Assembly: GCA_030998015.1 (NCBI GenBank)
Contig: JARWMV010000054.1
Span: forward strand, 37,563 to 101,562
Length of the DNA stretch: 64,000 nucleotides
Origin: Ceratorhiza oryzae-sativae
Taxonomy: Eukaryota; Basidiomycota; Agaricomycetes; Cantharellales; Ceratobasidiaceae
Direction of reading: 5' to 3'
Shown here: one piece after another, positions 23,322 to 36,560 of the stretch
How the letters are laid out: every line of letters begins with the position of its first letter
Position numbering within the stretch: the stretch's first letter is position 1
Made by a program: the position numbers and the translations under genes
Notes under the pieces: model-generated
What the model saw: the letters and a program-made list of their open reading frames with translations, nothing else
What the model was told of the DNA's origin: nothing
The model's database searches: none

Positions 23322-24299
23322 TGAGAAGTTCGCTGGAAAATAGTTTCGACGTTCTGCAATCTTGTACGATGCTATGCTGAATCAATGTAGTTTGCATTAC
23401 TGGCAGAAGTGTCATGAGCCACAACCTGGTCAACATCTGCTTACACAATTGATTGAAAGGAGTACATGGTTTTGGTATCGACCCAAGTTCATCCACCGAC
23501 TCGGCTGTTGTAGGCGGTGCTCGAGCCCTTTCGGGCATCTCCTCAACCAAATCCGCTGGAGGTCACTAGGAATTATGATCGCTTATAGCACGGCCAGCGC
23601 AACTAGTGCGTCGGCGAAACCGTATTGGCTACTTAGCGCCGGGGTGCTCTATCTACTCATAGTAGCGCCCTGCCCACTACCGTGCTACTTAGAATCACCC
23701 TCGCCTGTCCGGTCCCCCCTGGGAATGCCCAGAATAATAGTCAAGCGACATCGCTTTGTTTGGTGGAAAGCATACGACGATGGGCTACCCATACGTCTCC
23801 TGCGTATCTCACACACACTCTGCATAGTGTGCTAGAAAATACCTATGGCAGCTACCGCGTTTAAGAATATGACGATGCTACACGTTAGAGTGACATCAGC
23901 AAAAACACAAATTTTTTCTGAGATCTACAGAAGCTACAGTTGCTACATAGCTCCACCGTAGATCTACGTATAATGGCTTATTCAACAGTAGATTTGGTTG
24001 TTTCAATCCCTCATAATCTGTTAATTTTGTATAGTTACGTGGATTAGGCTGATCTAGGGAGCACTACAGAGATGCTACAGAGCTACTGGAGCTACTTTGC
24101 CCAACGCGACGTGCTTGTGAGTACTGTTACTGAATGCTACATGCTGTCCAAGCATCCTCAAGCTCCTTCTGGAGGTAGCAACCCCTGTGCTGATCCTTGC
24201 ATAGGGCTGGTATCACGCCAACCAGGTCTTCGAGTTGTGTACCTGCAAACCGGTTGACTAAAGAAATCAGCCATTAAAAACATAGTCAAGGATAAATAC
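23322..24299. other. intergenic, 1 kb
   Basis: No gene recognised. Around 23.9-24.1 kb short CTACAG/GCTAC words recur many times, a low-complexity patch. This is the boundary between normal genic sequence and the AT-rich block. Confidence 0.35.
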
Positions 24300-26170
24300 G
24301 GGACGAGTTACTTACACTATCAGTCAATATCGCCACGCTTGTGCTTGGTACTGTGCAGCCCGCCCATCTTGTTATTATTTCCTTGAGACAGGAACTTCGT
24401 CGGGAAAAAGCCCCGGGGCAAATTTGACCCGGTGTGGCAAACCGGGTCGGTTACATCATGTAACCGCCCGGGCTGTGTAATCTCTACAAATTTGCCCTGT
24501 TTACCCATGGCAAATTGTGCAAACCGGGGTAAATAACGGCGTGTTTCACCCAGGGGAAGGCAAACTGGGAAAATGGGCAAATTGGATGTAATTTGCCCAA
24601 ATTTGCCTGGGCCCAGCACAAGACATTCTTTTCCAGAAAATATTGCCCCCAGGTGTGCACCTCTCACCCCAGCTACAAAAGCTGTGAATAGGCTGATTCT
24701 GATAATGCAAACATGTTCTGATACCATGAGAACCCCTAAGTACATTAATATACTTCTCACCAATGTCCTACATTCACCTGAACTGGAGGTCCTGCTTGTA
24801 AAAAGCAGTATAGTCTCTGTCCCCCCAGGTCCAAGCACCTCAAATCATTGAAATAAGTGAAATCAAAGTATCCTACACATATATACTTGGGTAATTAAGT
24901 GTGCTGAGCACAGTTAAGTCACTCACAACACTTGAAAGTCACCCAGTCAGTGTGTATCAGGGGTTTAGGCTGATTTTTTGCTTTCAGGGGTGAGTTTAAG
25001 CTCATTACCACTTTAAATCTTGCTCTATTGATGTCAAAATTAGTATGTAGGTTTGGCTAGGTGGTTCACATCCCCTGCACTCAGCAGAGCAGTGAATGAA
25101 CAGCTAGTTTTACTAGAGTATGTGGCACTTTCAGGGTAAGCACTATGATAATCCCCCTGTAACACAGGATACACTGCATATTATGCTTAGTGAATAGCAC
25201 CATCAAATTCAGTGACTTGTTGCACATATAACAGTGGTAAAAGTCCACTTTCTGGTGAGTTTTGAGGCCCAGCTATTGGTTGCACATTTGGCTGATTATT
25301 TCTAAAATTGTTTGCCCCTGTGAGTCCCCTTAAGAATTTCATACTATTTTTCTATGCACTTTATATTCATTTGTGGTCACTTATGGAGACACCTATTGTT
25401 CTGATCACAGCACTTTCACTGCTTTCTTGCCCAGTTCAACACTGCAGGAATGCACAGGCATGGTGGTGCTTAAAGCCCAGGTTCTGCAGGTTACCCACCT
25501 GGATTCCTGCCCAAAAACTGCCTTCTTGTGCCAGCACCTGCACCTGTATGCAGGAATGTGGAATCCCCACAAAATTTCCAGCATTTTTTCATGCAGGGAG
25601 ATACATTGCACAAGATCAATGCAACAATACTGAAACTCATCACAAAGTCATGATGTCCATATCATTAGATAGAGAAAACTCCCTGCTCTTAAATTGTATA
25701 TATTCCCCCTAAATGTGCACTCCCTGTTTCACTCTCAAACCAGCCATTTCAAGGCAAATGAGTGATACAAATTGTTTCAAACCCTAATAAAACCCTCATT
25801 TGACATTCAGACATGTTGAACATAGCATAGCACAATGAAATAAAACATGTAAAAGTATATGAATCTATTCAACAAGTGACTAGCTACAACATGAGAAACC
25901 AAGACTTTATACAAGTAGCTCAGTTGGCATATACATAGCTGAGATATTGCATGAAAAACAAGCAAGAGAAGCAAGATAACAGATGAAAAGAGAATGCATA
26001 CAGTCAAAGAGATGAATAAAGCATCTGTGTTGCCATAACATAATGCACATAATAATTGACACACTTGTAATCTCCAACAAGACAACAAATCAAATATATT
26101 CAATAGGATTCTACAAGATGCCACCCAATTCATGTTGACATTTCAGCTGGTCTGTCCAGGGCTCTGCTTC
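24300..26170. other. AT-rich non-coding block with hairpin cluster
   Basis: Base composition shifts to AT-rich, with no convincing gene. Within 24426-24465 two hairpins abut: GACCCGG/CCGGGTC, then the perfect palindrome GGTTACATCATGTAACC. A third inverted repeat, GGCAAATT/AATTTGCC, lies near 24560-24600. The motif CAAATTTGCC recurs in both orientations. A 172-codon minus-strand frame covers this area but follows the repeats, and I do not regard it as a gene. Confidence 0.5.
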
Positions 26171-26181
26171 ATGTTAATTCA

Positions 26182-26208
26182 TTAGGTTAGGTTAGTTTTA
26201 GGGTTAGG
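26182..26208 (+). repeat. interstitial telomere-like tract
   Basis: The sequence TTAGGTTAGGTTAG is followed by TTTTAGGGTTAGG. It is a degenerate run of the fungal telomere unit TTAGGG, about 27 bp. It lies exactly where AT-rich DNA passes into a GC-rich segment. Confidence 0.6.
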
Positions 26209-26750
26209 TGGAGCGAGGAGCAGTGAGTGCGAGCGGAGCGAGCACGAGCGGCGACGAGTGGAAGAAAGGCTAAGAACTCCTAGGTAATCACCCGGGAGAG
26301 ACTTTCGTAGATACTCATCAGAGCCCTTCCACTGTGTCTTTTTATGCCGTGGCAGACGAACATGCCACGTCACTGGCGTGAGAAACGCCAAGGGAAGAAG
26401 ACTTAACCGAACAAAGGAGAAGAACAGCTGACTGATCCTGACCGCATGGTAACCGTCCATGTGATCACTCCTCCACACGACTGGCCAATCAGGGGGAGAC
26501 ACCTGACCAACGCCAAGAACCGTCAAGGTCCGAACCGAGCTGATCCGTGAGAAGCCGAGGCTCTCCACGGACTCGGCGATCCGAAGATCAACCGGCCGAG
26601 GGCTCAACTCAGCTCCCCCCAGACCCTGCCCGGGGAACCCTGACGGTTCTCAAAGCGCCGGAACAGGCGCTCAGACCCTGAGGACCGAGAAGTGCCTGAC
26701 TAAGTGACCAGAGATTTGTAATATACCCTGAGTCACGTGACACTTAGTCA
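26190..26750. repeat. GC-rich insertion, possible solo LTR
   Basis: About 560 bp of GC-rich sequence in AT-rich surroundings, ending at an inverted pair TGACTAAGTG (26697-26706) and CACTTAGTCA (26741-26750). If read on the minus strand it would begin TGACTAAGTG and end in CCTAACCCTAA-like sequence, compatible with a large LTR. No target duplication was found and no coding part remains, so the assignment is weak. Confidence 0.35.
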
Positions 26751-27059
26751 GCTAGAGAGTAAAGGACAAGTCATCCAAGATGACTAATCCTCCCTTAACC
26801 ATTACTTAATCTGGTTATAGAGAGGAAATCAGTTGAAAATCTGTGGAAATTTTTGAATATCTCAAGGTCCTATGATTGGATTGGGCTGCAATTTTGCCAG
26901 CACATAGACGTCACACGTGCGCACCTAGCCACAAAGTTTCAGCCCAATCGGAGCTGTCTGATCACCACATGGAATCGACTATGAACTGGAGTCTGCACCA
27001 AGTAGACAGATCAAATTTGCATGCAAAAGGGGCTCAATCAATTAATGAACACATCCTAT

Positions 27060-27940
27060 GTATGGAGTAACAACATAATGGCAAAGGTTTACTGTGTGGA
27101 CAGTCAATGTCTCTCCTGTGGTCTCGTGTCTGATCACGTGATCTACCGTGCGCCGCACGGTAGATCACGTGTAACCAGGGAGTCCTCACCTTGGTGGACA
27201 AATTTTTTTCAGATTTGCGACAGCATTTACACAACAATTGTGAGAAGACATTGAACCTAGCACAATACAAGACCTTCAAGGCCCACACATGTTGAGTGTT
27301 AGTAACTTTTATTGTTGATGTCGAGTGACTGGTCACGTGACCTACCGTGCGCCGCACGGTAGGTCACGTGTGTTGCATGTGTTGTTAGGTCACCACCCGG
27401 TAAACAAAGTATAAGAAATACTACTAATCAGCTCTCACTTTGTAAGTTGAATCATGTGCGTTATCCCATCCACAACAGCATGGCCAAAGTTGAATCGTTG
27501 GCATTCAATGTTGCCATCACTGTAGGGTGTCATGTCATGTGACCTACCGTGCGGCGCACGGTAGATCACGTGTGTCACCGGCAAGTTCAACACCCAGTGG
27601 ACAAATGTTGGGTACTGCCATAAATCAGCGCTCGCCTGTCAAATTACATTAGATGGTGGATCCTTCATACAATGTCATGACGGAATTCATTAATGGGCTT
27701 TCAATGTCGCTGCCACTGTAGGGGTGTCATGTCACGTGATCTACCGTGCGCCGCACGGTAGATCACGTGTGTCGCTGGTAAGGTCAACACCCAGTGGACA
27801 AATTTTGAGTCTTGCTATAGATCAGTGCTCACTTGTCAAATTAAATTAACTGGGGGATCCTGCATAGAAACTCATGGCAGAAGTCATCAATGGGCTTTCA
27901 ATGTTGCCATCACCATCGAGCATCTGATCACGTGTATTGC
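27060..27940. repeat. tandem ~200 bp units with CACGTG-ended palindromes
   Basis: Four 37 bp palindromes start at 27135, 27334, 27536 and 27733 (spacing 199, 202, 197); a half-site follows at 27929. Each arm is CACGTGATCTACCGTGCG or a variant, around a single central base. Copies 1, 2 and 4 are perfect. Copy 2 has a T to C change in the left arm matched by A to G in the right arm. Copy 3 has two mismatches and a G centre. The ~160 bp between palindromes are diverged but alignable (CACCCAGTGGACAAAT; GGGCTTTCAATGT), so this is a tandem array. RTCACRTG is the binding site of the bHLH factor Cbf1. Confidence 0.85.
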
Positions 27941-30900
27941 TGACAATATCCAGCAAAATGCAACAATTCTTTGAATTCGGTTCCATCATTGCTTAGGTAT
28001 GATAATATGCAGCAACAATAGTTTAGCTACATCCAATCCCTTGGTTGCCTGCATGTATTGCATACCAAGTAGTGTCACTGTGGGTATCAAATGAGGAGTG
28101 TGCTCTTAAGCTACGTACAAGGCAATACAGATAGTTCTTCTGTGGTGTACTAAAACAGGATTACAGGACAAGATTTGTAGCTGAGGGGTAAGATTGAAAC
28201 TGCACAGAATTGAACAACTTAAAGCATATGTTCAGCAGGCATGTTGGTCTGAGGCTGCAGCTAAGAGAAGATGTATAATTCTGCAAGGGGAGAAAGGTTA
28301 TCTTGGGAGTCCTTGAAGCTGACAGCGCCAGAGATGATCAAAGAGTGCAGAATGTGGTTTTGATGCAAAAAATAGGCAGCCTTGGGACAGCTCATTGCAT
28401 TTTATGAGCGACAAAGCATACAGTTTTGGTGAGCGTTGTTATTCTTTCCCCCCTTTCTGGCATTCGGGCAACTAACCAATTCCCTGGCCACAATTCAACA
28501 AAATGAAACCTGTACACTTGTAAAATACTGTTTGGAAGTTCAAATAAGTTTGCGCATTATGTCATTGCTTGCGTTCCAATCAAAGTCTGCTATACATACA
28601 GTTTCTTCACTGCTGAAACAAATCTGGCAGGGCATGGGAAAATGTGGGTTACCCCTGTATGCTAGTATTCCAGCTACATTTTCAGCTGAGTGATTTGGGT
28701 AACAGCATTGGATTCCCACAGCTGCAGTATTCTGGCAAAATTGTGCCTCCTCATCTTCAAGTGCCTTAAATTTCAAAATTATGATGATGATGGTGACAAC
28801 ATTTTTTTTTTGTACAGCACTAACAGTCTCCAACAAGCCATAGCACAGTCACAGCCTAACCGTAAGACAAAAGGCTGGCTATTACCCTGCACAAGGATAC
28901 AGGGACAGTGAAAACACCCCAATGCATGAAGCAAGCCCAAGCGAGAGACTGGAGGCAACACACCTAGGTGTAGGGTGCCATTACTGCAGGTGCAGAACAC
29001 ACAGTGTCAGAAACTCAGCAAAACCTGGTGGGGGTAACAGGGTTTACTGAGGTGTAAAGGGGGGTAATGGAAACAGGGGTGTATCGTTGGGAACATTGTG
29101 CCAAACTACACTGGCATGATGCGATAATGACGGATCATCACCTTTCATTTCATGCTATTACACCAATACAACACCTGCTGTTTCATTTCAGCTCAGGTTT
29201 ATCATTAGATTACATGAGAAACAGAAGGAATACAAAGCACGCTGCAGGCTGAGAAAGCCAACTGGTTTGGTGGAGAAATTCTCTTGCTTGGTGATGGTGT
29301 TCATGTGCTAAGGAAGGAGATATTCATTTTGAACCCATTTGACTGACAAGGAAATTGTCCAGGGAGAGGAGAACCCCACAATGGCTAACAAATATGTAAG
29401 AACACCAGCATATTTCAAGGAGTACATGCTCTCTGGTTTTGAGTTGTTCATAACAGCAGCATGTCTTACTTCATCAATTTCAATGCCATCTTGCAAGCGT
29501 TGTTCTCACGTGTGAAAGTAGTATGGTCCATGATTTCTGAAGCAAGTTGTGAAATCATGGGCCTTGGGGTTCCAAGGAGACATGGCTCTGTTCAGTCAAC
29601 AGGAGAATTCAGTTGTCGGGTGTGGAATAGCTGCTTGGTCCACATGAAAATTGACTTCCAACCTGTTGGTCTCTCATTTTGCTTTAAAGGCATGTTTCAT
29701 GCCTGTAAGTGTGTTCCTACCTGTGGGATGATGCTTGCTTACCTACTCTATGTGCAAGGTCCTGGCCTCTCATATCTTCATGTGTGGGGCATTAATCTAT
29801 TGACATCATTGTACAGGAATGTTTGTCTCTACAACGGATGGGATTGTGTAATCATATCCTAGACAGAAGCAAAGTGTACCTTGCAATCACTGGGTCAACC
29901 TTTGGATGCAGAGATAAATCAGCTATTTTACCCAGATACCCCTCTCCAGATTACAATATTACACAATCTGTGATCTGGGACAGACCACCCTACCCAGATT
30001 TCCCAATTTACCTCAATGCCAAAATTTTGTATATAATATGGATGAGGTTGGGGGCCATTGAGAGATGCAGGCTTCAGGGTGAGGAAACCTGGAAGCCCCT
30101 ATTCTATGCCTTACCTGCATTCAACCATGCTCCCCTGACCTGCTCACTCACAGATAATTTATGACTTGTGCCCATGAACTCTTTGCATGGCTGCTACAGC
30201 ATCCATGGTAGTAGGTATTCGTCAGGGGCAAACAACTGCAGCGTGTCTGAGAAGCTCGGCTTGGTCGACCTAGTCATATCTTTTGACTCCAGTGGGGTCA
30301 ATCACTGGGAATGGGTGGCCACAGCGTTGAGCGAGCAGTTTGAGGCCAATCTCACTTGTCAGCCATCCATACAACCGTATAGCTAGTGCATTATGAGTCT
30401 TGATATCTTGAATACAGCTAACATACCTTCTTTTGGCTTTGTGTTTGCCTATAGGCAGACAAGAGGGCATGATGGCTGCATATACAATTGGTGATCACAC
30501 CCTTGTACTTAAACATACACATCCTGCCTTGCAACACCTGAGGTGACTGCAATCCATGATATTACCAGAGCCAATGTGCATCATATACAAACCTATGTTA
30601 TTCGCACAGGTACCGTTACCCGAGAACCATGAGTTCATGCATAGCCCTGCATATTGCCAGTTTCAGAGTGCAGTAAACCCAGACCGAATCCACCTGCTCT
30701 GATTGGCCTATCAAGTTCAACGTATACTCGACTGCATATAACATGACCCTGACCAGATTTCACACAATATATGTCGTGGCTTCGAATTGACATGCAGTCT
30801 TACTCATGATTAGGATGGAATGCTAAATTTGTGAACGTGCTACATGCAGTTGTCATGAATGGTGCCCTCCCCCCCTTCTGCTGCGGAGAACTAGCTATTT

Positions 30901-32293
30901 TTGCTTTCTCCGAGCCCGCTTCTCACTCGCACTTGCACTGTCCTGCGCGTCGGCTTCGGGCTCTCGCCGTTTCACCTGCGAACCATGTTTGTTTAGTGGC
31001 AGCCAATGATCAGATTGTTAATTTACGTACTTTCGTCGGCCTCCCAACTGTTGTTGCTAATGATGAGGACGCGGCTGCAGCTAGTAGCTCTGCCAGGGAT
31101 GGACCTGGATTGGGCACTAAAGAAAGATATATTAGTAAGTTCATCTTCAGACATGGAAGCGTCATGCTACTTGCCTGCTACCAGTGTGCCTCGGGAAGCA
31201 CCATGAGTACGATTAGGCTCATCAGCCCATTCGTCGTCAGTGTCCACGGCCGGCATTGCAGAGGACGCCAGGTCCCAGCCAGTGCAAACGGCCTTTTATG
31301 TTTTGTCTCAAGGCCTCAGGGTCCGATCACAACACGTGTTGCGATCTTCTTGTGATGACAATCAGGCAGCAAAAGTGAATCTATTCATCCCGTGTATTAC
31401 ATCTGAGTTCAATTCCAGCCGCTGTGGCAATAAGGTTCAGTGATCGGATGTGCGGTTTGGACCGAAACAAAGAGAGCAAAAGAGAGAACGCACCTAGATC
31501 ATTCACAGTCGTATCCTTGTCTCCCGGTGCACGAGCCGTCTGTGATCGAGCCATGTCAGCACAACTTTGACCAACAAAGTCTTCACCTACATCTGCATTA
31601 TTTTGGCTCTGAAAGAGCAGTCGTGCATGAGCTGGCACAGGACGATGTGCATGGACTGGGATTGTAATCATATGTGAAGCAGTATGGCTGCATTAGACCT
31701 ATGCACCTCACCTAAATCAAGGTTTGGAGCCGGTTGAGACATGCAAGTGGCACATGTACATAGTGAAGGGGCCACATGAGTTGTGGTTGAGGTTGAGGTA
31801 GATGTCGAGGTTGGGGGCATGTTGGACATGGTGATAAGTGATACAACTGCAGCTGTCCTTATATGCCCCTGCTGACAAAAGCTGCCTTTGAAAAAACATT
31901 CCCTAACTAGCTCACGTGCTGCAGGTTTGACTATTCAGAACCACGTGTCAAGCAAGTATCTGACATTCTGGTGCCACGTATGGTCAACCCTTGTGTTGCA
32001 CAGCATAGATAGCTGGCTTCAAGACCCAGGTATGGGCATACAGGCACATCACCTGATTGAAAACTGGTTCTCCCTGAACCCAAGTTTAGTGGCTGTGGCA
32101 GAGTGACGCTGCGGTCCAGGCCATTTGCACATGCATATACAGATCCAAACAGAAACATGCATCGAAACGTGGGCGTCAAACAAAGGAGCGTGAGAATATA
32201 ACAGGGCTTCGGAAAGGTCAATGGCTTGCCTTATCTTAAATCTGTGTGAACTCACCCCCCTCCCCTACCACCATAATCAAATCAATCATCCAC
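27941..32293. other. gene-poor AT-rich region
   Basis: No gene, RNA gene or classical element recognised. Open frames such as 29461-29862 (+) and 30831-31355 (+) lack domains and exon structure. The sequence is probably old repeat-derived DNA. Confidence 0.35.
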
Positions 32294-33160
32294 ATGCCTC
32301 CGCAGAGGTCACACAAGCCTTCTCGACCAGCCGCAGTACAAGGACCACCCACTGTTTGGTCCAACAACAGAGAGAGCTTTGAGGAGCTGTGGCGAGGCCA
32401 GTTTCAGCATGAGTCAAGAAGGAGCCCTGTAGATGAACTAGCTGATCCTCCTGGTACGTTGGAACTTTTGTTCATGCATTTGTGAATGTAATCCTCAGAC
32501 AGTTTACAGAGGTGTTGCGTACAGCCAACAATTTTTGTTTTGTGAACCGTGATACCTTCATCATGGTGGAATTGGGATCTCTCGATGCCAATAAGTGGGC
32601 TGCCTTTGATATGATAGCCCATATATCACCCTTGGAAACCGGGAACGATCTCTCAGCAATCGCGTTAGCAGGGTGGGCACCCCTTCCCAACCATATAGGG
32701 ACTGGTGCTTGGCAGATGGAAACCAAGTACACCCGCGTCCGTGTTCGATGGCCCCTGGCTCTGGATTACACAGAGATGCAGTACAATGGATGGAATGTGG
32801 TGTGAGTTTTCTCAATCTAAGTTATCATGTGGGACTTGGACTAACTTTCACGAAGGATCCGGTCTGTATGTATCCGTGACCCGGACACTAGGACATGTTA
32901 CCTCCTGCAACTCCCTGACCCCGGCTATTCAGCCGTGTGGAACCAGACTATTGATCGCTGGGTGGGAACCGGTCCCGGCGGGGTGAGAGAGTTATTGCAT
33001 GCATTTGTCCAGATTCCACTCCAGGGGGCATGCCCTCCATGGTTCCCACGCTGGGTCATGCACCAGCTCCGCCGATACCATGGTTTGCAGGATGTGCTGG
33101 AAGAAAATGATACGAGTGTGGTACTGGTGATGGCCTTGGCAGTACCTGGCGATGGATGAC
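32294..33160 (+). CDS. hypothetical protein, poorly resolved exons
   Basis: Plus-strand frames with coding character: MPPQRSHKPSRPAAVQG at 32294, a frame through FVNRDTFIMVELGSLDANKW (32500-32800) and one with WNQTIDRWVGTGPGGV...PPWFPRWVMHQLRRYHG (32930-33160). They can be linked only approximately by introns, and phases between the first two are not satisfactory. No family recognised. It may be a decayed gene or part of an unknown element. Confidence 0.35.
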
Positions 33161-34559
33161 GGCTGCTCAAGCTAGGTTGCTTGATGATGCTGTTGAGGTA
33201 TGAGCAACTGTATTCGCCCTTAGTTCCCTCTGACGCTCTCAATTTGCAGCATGAAAGCTTGAGCACAGATAGAAACCAGAGAGAGGTGGGAGATGAAGGG
33301 AGTCAAGCTGGAACACAATCAAGAAGCAGTCGATCGAGCCCGTTGTTTCCAAGCTCTGATGTCTCTGATGGGTGAAAGATCAGAGCCAGTATGTGATTGC
33401 TCAACAGACCCTGCAGTTCTCCTAGCATTCATGATGTGTGAATGTTATGCAGAACGAACTTTATTTCCAGTGATTTGTCCATTTAAGAATCAGGATTCTT
33501 GTGATTTTTACAAGTATTTATTTCGCTCGATATTGTAACAAAGAAAAAAGAAAAGAAAAACAATTAAAAAAAAAGACAAAATAGAGTAGATACACAAATA
33601 GAAAAGGCAGAAAAATTGACCCTGAAAGGTGACCTAGAAGTCGATCATTAGTTATGGAATGAGGTTAATCGGTGTAACAACAGAAAATTTTCAACGCCCT
33701 TGTATGTATCATGATGTGTAGCAGGGATTTGCTCAACATGGCGAGAACCTGGCCCATGAATAACCGCTGACTTTCAGTGATCTGGCAATGTTTGCTGAAT
33801 CTTTGGGTGTACCTCTAATAATTCAACTTACTCCGACTAGGTTTCTCTTCAATTGAGGCATGGCAAGAGACAATCATCAAATCAAATGAACTTGGAATAT
33901 GACACTGTATTAACATGTAATTTGCGAACAGTGTGCACGGAATGTCATCTGCTCTTCCCAACTGCATGACACAGGAATTGTTTCCCCAGTACGTTGAGCA
34001 AGATTCACTTGACGTTCAGGAGTACAATTAAATTTGCTGGGCAAAAATGCAGATGTTCCACAGAGGCCATTTACAAGGGGCCGGGCAGCAGCAGCTTGGC
34101 AACACATGAGCAGGTCTCTTATATGTGTGTTGTTTGTACTATGTACCTCAGGTCGGCCATACACTTATTCACCAGTGAGACTTACTTGGTTGCAACGTCT
34201 TCTGTGCACACACGACGCGATGAGCTGCGCCTGCGCTGGCTTGCTAACCTCCCACAGCAACGCCCGCAATGGCCATGGGCAAGGCGACGGAAGGCTTAAG
34301 TAGGCCGTCCACATGGCGGCATGTGTTCGTGCGTGCATCAGGCAGTTGTCGATATGCCAAATATGCATGCACCAGTTTGGCGTGTTAGCATCCCAACAAT
34401 TGCAAACATGATGCGTAAGGTTGAGAGGGAAAGCTAGGTTGGGGATTAGGTATCAGAATTTTTGGGTATCACACAGCTAACATTCAAACCTGGCATGCAC
34501 ACATGGGTGCAGGAAAAAAGAAAGAAATTACAAATACAGCTTGAGACAAGTGCAACTAT
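33161..34559. other. AT-rich non-coding region
   Basis: Nothing recognised. An A-rich stretch lies at 33540-33620. Minor open frames at 33.9-34.3 kb lack motifs. Confidence 0.35.
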
Positions 34560-36560
34560 ACTGTGTGTAATTGGAGCCACATGAAGTCACACAGAGGTCT
34601 TGTGAAAAACCATTGAAAATTTAATATCCTGTTTACAAATATCTTGCATGAAGCAAAGCATGCATACCAGGTATGCATACAGAACTGACAAGGAAAATCA
34701 ATGTAAATGCAATATTTGATTTGATAATACCATGCATGAGGAGAAGCATATGTACCAGGTATGCACTTGGAGATCACACAGAAAATGAATGAAAATGCAA
34801 TATTTGATTTGCAAATACCACACATGAGGATATGTGTGCGTACCAGGTACGCACTCAGAGATCACACAGAAAATGAATGAAAATGCAATATTTCATTTGC
34901 AAATACCACACATGATAACAGGCATGCATACCAGGTACGCACACAAAGGTCACACAAAAAACGAATGAAAATGCAATATTTCATTTGCAAATACCACACA
35001 TGAGGATATGTGTGCGTACCAGGTACGCACTCAGAGATCACACAGAAAATGAATGAAAATGCAATATTTGATTTGCAAATACCACACATGAGGATATGTG
35101 TGCATACCAGGTACGCACACAAAGGTCACACAAAAAACGAATGAAAATGCAATATTTCATTTGCAAATACCACACATGAGGATATGTGTGCGTACCAGGT
35201 ACGCACTCAGAGATCACACAGAAAATGAATGAAAATGCAATATTTGATTTGCAAATACCACACATGAGGATATGTGTGCATACCAGGTACGCACACAAAG
35301 GTCACACAAAAAACGAATGAAAATGCAATATTTCATTTGCAAATACCACACATGAGGATATGTGTGCGTACCAGGTACGCACTCAGAGGTCACACAGAAA
35401 ATGAATGAAAATGCAATATTTGATTTGCAAATACCACACATGAGGATATGTGTGCATACCAGGTACGCACACAAAGGTCACACAAAAAACAAATGAAAAT
35501 GCAATATTTGATTTGCAAATACCACACATGAGGATATGTGTGCGTACCAGGTACGCACTCAGAGGTCACACAGAAAATGAATGAAAATTCAATATTTGAT
35601 TTGCAAATACCACACATGAGGACAGGCATGCGTACCAGGTACGCACTCAGAGATCACACAGAAAATGAATGAAAATGCAATATTTCATTTGCAAATACCA
35701 CACATGAGGATATGTGTGCGTACCAGGTACGCACTCAGAGATCACACAGAAAATGAATGAAAATGCAATATTTGATTTGCAAATACCACACATGAGGATA
35801 TGTGTGCATACCAGGTACGCACACAAAGGTCACACAAAAAACGAATGAAAATGCAATATTTCATTTGCAAATACCACACATGAGGATATGTGTGCGTACC
35901 AGGTACGCACTCAGAGGTCACACAGAAAATGAATGAAAATGCAATATTTGATTTGCAAATACCACACATGAGGATATGTGTGCATACCAGGTACGCACAC
36001 AAAGGTCACACAAAAAACAAATGAAAAATGCAATATTTGATTTGCAAATACCACACATGAGGATATGTGTGCGTACCAGGTACGCACTCAGAGGTCACAC
36101 AGAAAATGAATGAAAATTCAATATTTGATTTGCAAATACCACACATGAGGACAGGCATGCGTACCAGGTACGCACTCAGAGATCACACAGAAAATGAATG
36201 AAAATGCAATATTTCATTTGCAAATACCACACATGAGGATATGTGTGCGTACCAGGTACGCACTCAGAGATCACACAGAAAATGAATGAAAATGCAATAT
36301 TTCATTTGCAAATACCACACATGAGGATATGTGTGCATACCAGGTACGCACACAAAGGTCACAAAAAAACGAATGAAAATGCAATATTTCATTTGCAAAT
36401 ACCACACATGAGGATATGTGTGCGTACCAGGTACGCACTCAGAGGTCACACAGAAAATGAATGAAAATTCAATATTTGATTTGCAAATACCACACATGAG
36501 GACAGGCATGCGTACCAGGTACGCACTCAGAGATCACACAGAAAATGAATAAAAATTTAA
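34560..36560. repeat. 88 bp satellite array with 176 bp dimer structure
   Basis: About 22 monomers of ~88 bp in a head-to-tail array. In the centre two monomer types largely alternate: one with GCACTCAGAGATCACACAG and one with GCACACAAAGGTCACACAA, giving a 176 bp higher-order unit. The first two or three monomers (34.6-34.8 kb) and the last are diverged. Each monomer carries a palindrome around ACCAGGT, for example GTGCGTACCAGGTACGCAC at 34836-34854; diverged monomers keep pairing with different bases (GCATACC/GGTATGC). Minus-strand frames of 86 codons repeat through the array only because of the period; 176 is not a multiple of 3. Confidence 0.92.

Noticed and set aside
24320..24838. 172-codon minus-strand open frame
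   Set aside because: It covers a hairpin-rich repeat segment and has no domain or splice context.
26182..26607. 141-codon minus-strand open frame
   Set aside because: It lies within the GC-rich LTR-like segment and begins and ends in repeat sequence.
27135..27769. CRISPR-like array (regular palindromes with spacers)
   Set aside because: Spacing is about 200 bp, the intervening sequences are homologous, and the genome is eukaryotic.
29461..29862. 133-codon plus-strand open frame
   Set aside because: AT-rich context, no domain, no partner exons.
34862..36509. Series of 73-86 codon open frames beginning MCAYLVCTHILMCG
   Set aside because: They repeat with the satellite period, 176 is not a multiple of 3, and they carry no independent coding evidence.
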